Part shown: in pieces, positions 22,799 to 26,441 of the stretch | Position numbering within the stretch: position 1 is the first letter of the stretch | Layout of the letters: each line of letters begins with the position of its first letter | Program-made: the position numbers and the translations under genes | Assembly (NCBI GenBank): GCA_017476085.1 | Contig: JAFVEJ010000220.1 | Coordinates: forward strand, 1 to 26,441 | Length of the DNA: 26,441 nt | Direction: 5' to 3' | From: Alphaproteobacteria bacterium | GTDB taxonomy: Bacteria; Pseudomonadota; Alphaproteobacteria; RF32; CAG-977 | The notes under the pieces: generated by a model | Database searches by the model: none | Seen by the model: the letters and a program-made list of their open reading frames with translations, nothing else | What the model was told of the DNA's origin: nothing

Positions 22799-23533
22799 AT
22801 GTCTTTTGATTCGAACAGAGATTTCATTATTTCCCGCTCTTCTTCCGCAGTGGAAATGGATGAGGGACTGCGTCAGTATATGCTGAAAGTTTACAACTAT
22901 ATGACGATCGGTCTGCTGATTACTGCCGGTGTCAGTTATTTATTGGCAAATTCGGCGCTGGGCGCAATGTTCTTTATGCCGGAAACGGGCGAACCGAATC
23001 TGCTGGGCTGGATAGCGATCATCGCTCCGCTGTTTTTGGTATTTATGATGAGTTCTGCCGTTACTTCGGGCAATGCCGCTAAAGCGTTTACGCTTTTCAT
23101 TATCTACTCCGGATTAATGGGCATTTCTTTAACAACGATTTTCTGGGCTTACACAGGATTAAGCATTTTACGCGTTTTCCTGATTACTTCGGGAATGTTT
23201 GCCGCAATGAGTCTGTACGGCTATACAACGAAACGCGATTTAACCAAAATGGGTTCTTTTATGACGATGGGATTGATCGGCATTATTATTGCTATGATCG
23301 TCAACATCTTTTTAAAAAGCCCGGCAATGTACTTTGCGATTTCCGTATGCAGCGTTATTGTTTTTGTTGGCTTAACGGCTTGGGATACTTGGAAAATCCG
23401 CGAAGTTTACAGTGAACGCGATTCTGAAAACATGATGACCAGCAAAGCCATTTTCGGCGCTTTGCAGCTGTATTTGGACTTTATCAATTTGTTTATCACG
23501 CTGCTGCGCTTCTTTGGAGATCGCAGAAATTGA
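22799..23533 (+). CDS. Bax inhibitor-1 (BI-1/YccA) family membrane protein
   Basis: 244 aa with seven hydrophobic segments from about residue 33 to 190 and a final one near 215-240. The family's acidic pair is visible: Asp196 in T-A-W-D-T and Asp227 in L-Y-L-D-F-I-N-L-F. In the Bacillus YetJ structure these form the pH-sensitive calcium gate. Expected in the inner membrane as a calcium leak or a protease-interacting protein. GGAGG sits seven bases before the ATG. It is divergent from the phosphatase gene. Confidence 0.92.
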   Translation: MSFDSNRDFIISRSSSAVEMDEGLRQYMLKVYNYMTIGLLITAGVSYLLANSALGAMFFMPETGEPNLLGWIAIIAPLFLVFMMSSAVTSGNAAKAFTLFIIYSGLMGISLTTIFWAYTGLSILRVFLITSGMFAAMSLYGYTTKRDLTKMGSFMTMGLIGIIIAMIVNIFLKSPAMYFAISVCSVIVFVGLTAWDTWKIREVYSERDSENMMTSKAIFGALQLYLDFINLFITLLRFFGDRRN

Positions 23534-23555
23534 TAAAAGCGAAACAACACAATGG

Positions 23556-23584
23556 AAAACGGAGCTTAGGCTCCGTTTTTTTTA
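23556..23584 (+). terminator. Rho-independent terminator of the BI-1 gene
   Basis: AAAACGGAGC, loop TTAG, GCTCCGTTTT (23570-23579), then T's. Confidence 0.92.
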
Positions 23585-23693
23585 TATGTTTTCACACCGA
23601 ATATACGAAAAAGTCCGAAGATGTTTTTGCCCGAAAAAAAGACCTGTTTAATTAACTCTCAAGTAATTTAAGCATCAATAAAACTACTTACAG

Positions 23694-23918
23694 TTACTTG
23701 TCTGACTTTATGCCGTTGCATTTCCGGCAGAGCATTTGGCAATTATCCGCCGTTGTTTTACCGCCTTTCGACCACGGGACGATATGATCGCCCGCCATTT
23801 GCTCAAACTCAAAGTGCTGTCCGCATTTTTTGCAGATACCGTTTTGCCGTTCGTAGGCTTCGCGTTTCATCTTGTCGGTAAACGCGCGGAGGTCAAATTT
23901 ACCTTCCTCGAATTTCCA
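23694..23918 (-). pseudogene. C-terminal remnant of a DUF262-type/HNH nuclease gene
   Basis: 75 codons open between TGA (23919-23921) and the TAA at 23694. The translation has the zinc-ribbon pair C-K-K-C, the HNH core A-G-D-H-I-V-P-W-S-K-G-G and a second C-R-K-C-N. It is preceded by F-D-L-R-A-F-T-D-K-M. This is the C-terminal end of long HNH proteins that in most cases carry an N-terminal DUF262 (GmrSD-like ParB/Srx fold) domain. No start codon with a Shine-Dalgarno is present, and the upstream part is replaced by the DUF6602-like gene, whose stop is 16 bases away. Read as a truncated, dead gene. A 60-residue standalone HNH protein from the internal Met cannot be fully excluded. Confidence 0.8.
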
Positions 23919-23937
23919 TCACAATTTATTATAATCA

Positions 23938-24624
23938 TTAAAATCCTTTAAAATACTTAGAAATATCCATTGCAGGAACCGTACCTAACAGCCGTAACTG
24001 ATCGATGAACGCCATAAAAAAGGTCAATAAAGAATCTTTTTCATCTAATGATAAAATATATTTATTTTCATGCCATACCCAGCTTTTTCCATTTACACAA
24101 CACCCTAAATCAAGAAAATCCACGGCACTATACACACCTTTTTTTTGGATTAAATTATTTTCCCACGCTTTATTTGTCGTAAGCAAACCAGCTATAATAT
24201 GAGGGGGTTCACGACCAGGCACCAAGCTTCCATTACAATAAACAGGAGCAGTTGTTCTTCTTAATTGACGGACTGATTGCGCTTTTTGTTGTGCGTATTC
24301 AAAATTCTTCAGAGAGAGTCTTTGTTTAACTTCAAAAACAGCATAAACACTTTCAACTGGTACATATTTAACCCCACCCTGATTAAAAATGAATGGGGAA
24401 AAATATTCATCATATATTACAATATCTATCTGATCGCTTACATTACTATCACAATCAACTATAAAAGCCTTATCACATGAATATCTTTTTGGAAGATATT
24501 CATTAAAGAAAACACGCCAAGCTTCTTCTGTAATATCACCTTTTGCCAGAGGATGTGTACACTTTTGCTTCATTTTCCAATACATCTGCTGTTGTAATGT
24601 ATTAAACAGCTCCGACAAAGCCAT
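23938..24624 (-). CDS. DUF6602-like protein, possible PD-(D/E)XK nuclease-type fold
   Basis: 228 aa from the ATG at 24624, which overlaps the nucleotidyltransferase stop by one base (TAATG) and lies ten bases after AAAGAGG. Upstream in-frame ATGs at 24630 and 24645 are possible. Visible: H-P-L-A-K-G-D near 24-30 with acidic residues following, S-D-Q-I-D-I-V-I-Y-D at 63-72, and V-F-E-V-K at 96-100. Asp67 and Glu98-x-Lys100 have the spacing of a PD-(D/E)XK site. I believe this is the DUF6602 family from memory of its G-D-E / Q-I-D-I / E-V-K pattern. Nuclease activity is inference. Base composition is clearly more AT-rich than the core genes. Coupled to the nucleotidyltransferase. Confidence 0.65.
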   Translation of the reverse strand: MALSELFNTLQQQMYWKMKQKCTHPLAKGDITEEAWRVFFNEYLPKRYSCDKAFIVDCDSNVSDQIDIVIYDEYFSPFIFNQGGVKYVPVESVYAVFEVKQRLSLKNFEYAQQKAQSVRQLRRTTAPVYCNGSLVPGREPPHIIAGLLTTNKAWENNLIQKKGVYSAVDFLDLGCCVNGKSWVWHENKYILSLDEKDSLLTFFMAFIDQLRLLGTVPAMDISKYFKGF

Positions 24625-25400
24625 TACCATATTACCTCTTTCCAATCTTTTGCATCAAAAAATTTTTGAGCTTGTTTAATGACCTTTTGTTTTTCATATT
24701 GTGTCATATCGTTAGAAATGACATTCGCAGAATTAAATGGATCTATTAAATTATCTATGGAAAAACTACCAATAAAATAATCCATAATTTTAACGAACCC
24801 TTTCTCAAGATCCATATCATGATTGCATCCATATAATGCTTTTAAGACTGATAATTCAATATTCATTGATGGAAAATCAAGTTGATGACAATCTCTCCAT
24901 ATTTTAATTAATTTTATGAAATTTTGCCGACCAGAATCTTGAATGTGCTTAATGTGTCCTTTTACATTCGTTTGTGTCCAAGTATTCTGTTTTGATTTAT
25001 AAAGGCTATGAAAATTAGAATTAATTTCTTGTTGCTTAGCAGGTACAATATCTATATCTATTTGTCTATTTTCATATTTCAGCCCTTTAATCCCTATAGA
25101 TACATTTTGCTGATGTACAGAAAAATCTTGTTCTTTCCCTAACTCATTCAATTTATTAAACAATGAAATATAAATATCTTTAAGCGAAACAGTACAAGAA
25201 CTCTTAATTGAAACAAAAAGATCAACATCCGATTTTCCTTTGATAGCAACTCCTTTCGCAGAAGAGCCTGCTATGAAAAACTCATTCAGATAGTCATTAG
25301 CCCATTGAGATATTGAGGGGTAAAAAAATCTTTTTACCTCATCTCCTAGCATTACACTATAATTACTTGTTTTATTATTCAATACCTTCCGTAGATACAT
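24624..25400 (-). CDS. Nucleotidyltransferase of the Pol-beta/CD-NTase-like type
   Basis: 258 aa. Active-site pattern G45-S46 (A-G-S-S-A-K-G), D58-V-D60-L, and a third carboxylate at D115/D117 in Q-I-D-I-D-I-V-P, which is the Pol-beta NTase arrangement. The following helical part has W-T-Q-T-N near 141, S-G-R near 156, L-I-K-I-W-R-D near 164 and F-P-S-M-N-I-E-L near 176, as in bacterial oligonucleotide-cyclase-type NTases. A CBASS-like signal synthase is one reading; a MazE/MNT-type or tRNA-modifying NTase is another. AGGAGG lies nine bases before the ATG. First gene of the two-gene unit with the DUF6602-like protein. AT-rich, unlike neighbours to the left. Confidence 0.7.
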   Translation of the reverse strand: MYLRKVLNNKTSNYSVMLGDEVKRFFYPSISQWANDYLNEFFIAGSSAKGVAIKGKSDVDLFVSIKSSCTVSLKDIYISLFNKLNELGKEQDFSVHQQNVSIGIKGLKYENRQIDIDIVPAKQQEINSNFHSLYKSKQNTWTQTNVKGHIKHIQDSGRQNFIKLIKIWRDCHQLDFPSMNIELSVLKALYGCNHDMDLEKGFVKIMDYFIGSFSIDNLIDPFNSANVISNDMTQYEKQKVIKQAQKFFDAKDWKEVIW

Positions 25401-25794
25401 AATCTAAAGCCTCCTAGTTTTTTTTTAAATACTTTATATTTAACACCTATTTTAAACGAATATCAATATACCCTCTAGAAATAATCTAAATATTTTATTT
25501 TTTCTCTTATCAATTACATATCAAAACACCTAAAATATATCAAATTTCAGCCAACAATCATCAAATATCTTTACAAGATATATATATTAGACAAAATTTT
25601 ATTATCAACAATTTATTGGAAGAACTTAAATATAAAACAATTATAATAACGTTTATAAACTATATTTATCATTTAGACTACATTAAAAGAAATCTCTTTT
25701 TAAAGAAGTTCCATATAGAGAATCTAACTTAATTTTTTCTCTTCACTTTTTACATACTCATGCTATATTTGCTAAAATTTCTTGGAGGCACACA
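25401..25794. other. 394-base extremely AT-rich divergent intergenic region
   Basis: No open frame of note. It holds the Shine-Dalgarno of the nucleotidyltransferase (AGGAGG on the minus strand), the promoter and GGAGG of the PH-domain gene, and long A/T stretches with very few G or C. No tRNA, array or clear operator repeat is visible. Confidence 0.6.
25742..25769 (+). promoter_or_regulatory. Candidate promoter of the PH-domain gene
   Basis: Extended -10 TGCTATATT (25761-25769) with a weak TTCACT (25742-25747) 16 bases upstream of TATATT. Transcription would start just before GGAGG at 25784. Confidence 0.5.
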
Positions 25795-26270
25795 ATGTCA
25801 AACTACATTGAAAAAAATTTATCCAAAGATGAACATATTCTCGTAACCGAAAAAACAATCCATGGTGTTATATTCCTTTATCTTGTTTAGCCGTTTTATT
25901 GGCACTACTTATGTTAATTGGTGGCATGGTATCAGATGATACTTCTGATACCCCATATATCATTTTTTGGATTATCTTTTTCGGGTGGTATGCATTATGG
26001 AATTTTTTAAGATACAATTCAGTTGAAATGGTTGTAACAAATAAAAGAGCTGTCCTAAAAAAAGGTATTTTTATTCACGATACCAATGAACTTAGGTTAG
26101 AAAAGATAGAATCTGTTAATATTAAGAAAAGTCTTTTTGGTCTTATTTTTGGTTATGGAGATATTATTTTTACTGGAACAGGTGGAAAAATAGTAAAATT
26201 TCAAGCTATATCTCAACCACAAAAAATTAAAAATGATATCGACGAAATCTTTGAAAAATATACAAAGTAA
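25795..26270 (+). pseudogene. Bacterial PH-domain (bPH2/YdbT-like) membrane protein, frameshifted
   Basis: GGAGG six bases before ATG 25795 opens a frame of 31 codons (S-N-Y-I-E-K-N-L-S-K-D-E-H-I-L) that ends at TAG 25888-25890. The rest of the protein continues in the -1 frame: membrane segments L-A-V-L-L-A-L-L-M-L-I-G-G and I-I-F-W-I-I-F-F-G-W, then the PH-like part with V-T-N-K-R-A-V-L-K-K-G, I-E-S-V-N-I-K-K-S and Y-G-D-I-I-F-T-G-T-G, ending at 26270. The N-terminal piece is exactly what this family has before its first membrane segment. The shift lies around 25850-25865, at or just after an A6 run. One missing base (an A, or net loss of a CCAT unit) would explain it. Disabled gene, sequence error, or less likely programmed frameshift. 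Confidence 0.8.
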
Positions 26271-26310
26271 AAAAATATTAACACTTAAATCATTTTTTGT
26301 ATACAACGAG

Positions 26311-26343
26311 CAAGCCCCCCGCAATTTAATGCTGGGGGGCTTG
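26311..26343. terminator. Strong GC hairpin between the PH gene and the 5S rRNA
   Basis: Perfect 10-bp stem CAAGCCCCCC / GGGGGGCTTG around a 13-base loop. Neither side has a good T tract, so it may be a structure ending or protecting the rRNA transcript (minus strand) rather than a textbook terminator. Confidence 0.6.
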
Positions 26344-26403
26344 ATAGGTAAAAAAGAGAACAGGAACGCCGCTCATTTGAGCTTATCGTTAGTATTGTTA
26401 GAT

Positions 26404-26441
26404 CCGGCAGCGACCTACTCTTCCGTGTCTTGAGACAAAGT
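26404..26441 (-). rRNA. rrf: 5S ribosomal RNA, 3' end only (continues beyond the window)
   Basis: CCGGCAGCGACCTACTCTTC followed by CGTGTCTTGAGACAAAGT is the reverse complement of the conserved 5S 3' region (GAGUAGGUCGCUGCCGG). The gene is on the minus strand with its 3' end near 26404 and the rest outside the window. The upstream 23S and 16S genes should lie to the right. Confidence 0.85.

Noticed and set aside
25850..25857. Programmed -1 frameshift site (A-AAA-AAC type) in the PH gene
   Set aside because: The heptamer is not in the required phase relative to the zero frame (codons GAA-AAA-ACA) and no following stem is evident; a simple indel is likelier.
26344..26403. A tRNA between the hairpin and 5S, as often follows 5S in alphaproteobacteria
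   Set aside because: No cloverleaf can be folded; only a short GCTCA/TGAGC stem is visible.

Overview
The window looks like chromosomal DNA of an uncultured, probably host-associated alphaproteobacterium. This placement is an inference from gene content, the moderate G+C of the housekeeping genes, the bacterial Shine-Dalgarno and terminator grammar, and the 5S rRNA end at the right edge. I cannot assign a genus.

Layout. 1-2172: the tail of an unidentified plus-strand gene, a bidirectional terminator, then a minus-strand coupled pair (ATP-grasp ligase, alpha/beta hydrolase). 2382-4416: galU and an MFS transporter. 4413-6758: a minus-strand RDD membrane protein and a ClC-type chloride transporter. 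7024-9378: a large cytosolic protein with a zincin HEXXH centre. 9714-13709: two tandem copies of a two-gene unit encoding exported, very cysteine-rich proteins (pairs A/B and A'/B'). 13882-14712: an aldo/keto reductase gene split by one in-frame TAA. 14713-15462: a lipoprotein. 15699-17978: gap and pgk. 18156-20628: two charged proteins of unknown function. 20679-22680: a minus-strand run of LMW phosphatase, fructosamine-kinase-like protein and endonuclease III. 22799-23533: a BI-1 family membrane protein. 23694-26270: an AT-rich accessory patch holding a decayed HNH gene, a two-gene nucleotidyltransferase/DUF6602-like module and a frameshifted PH-domain gene. 26404-26441: the 3' end of a 5S rRNA on the minus strand, so an rRNA operon lies just beyond the window.

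The most informative structure is the tandem duplication at 9262-13846. Between the two Cys-rich pairs lies a non-functional copy of the last ~30 codons of the zincin gene. Both copies carry the same terminator and the same short tail after it, and the breakpoints meet at a 6-bp microhomology (GCGGAT). The duplicated B genes are mosaics of near-identical blocks and unrelated blocks, as expected of a diversifying surface or secreted family.

The second region of interest is the AT-rich patch next to the rRNA operon. A nucleotidyltransferase with a GS...DVD active site is translationally coupled to a protein with a PD-(D/E)XK-like arrangement. Directly behind it is the C-terminal remnant of a DUF262/HNH-type nuclease gene. 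This looks like a small defence locus that replaced or was inserted into an older one. Its function is inferred, not shown.
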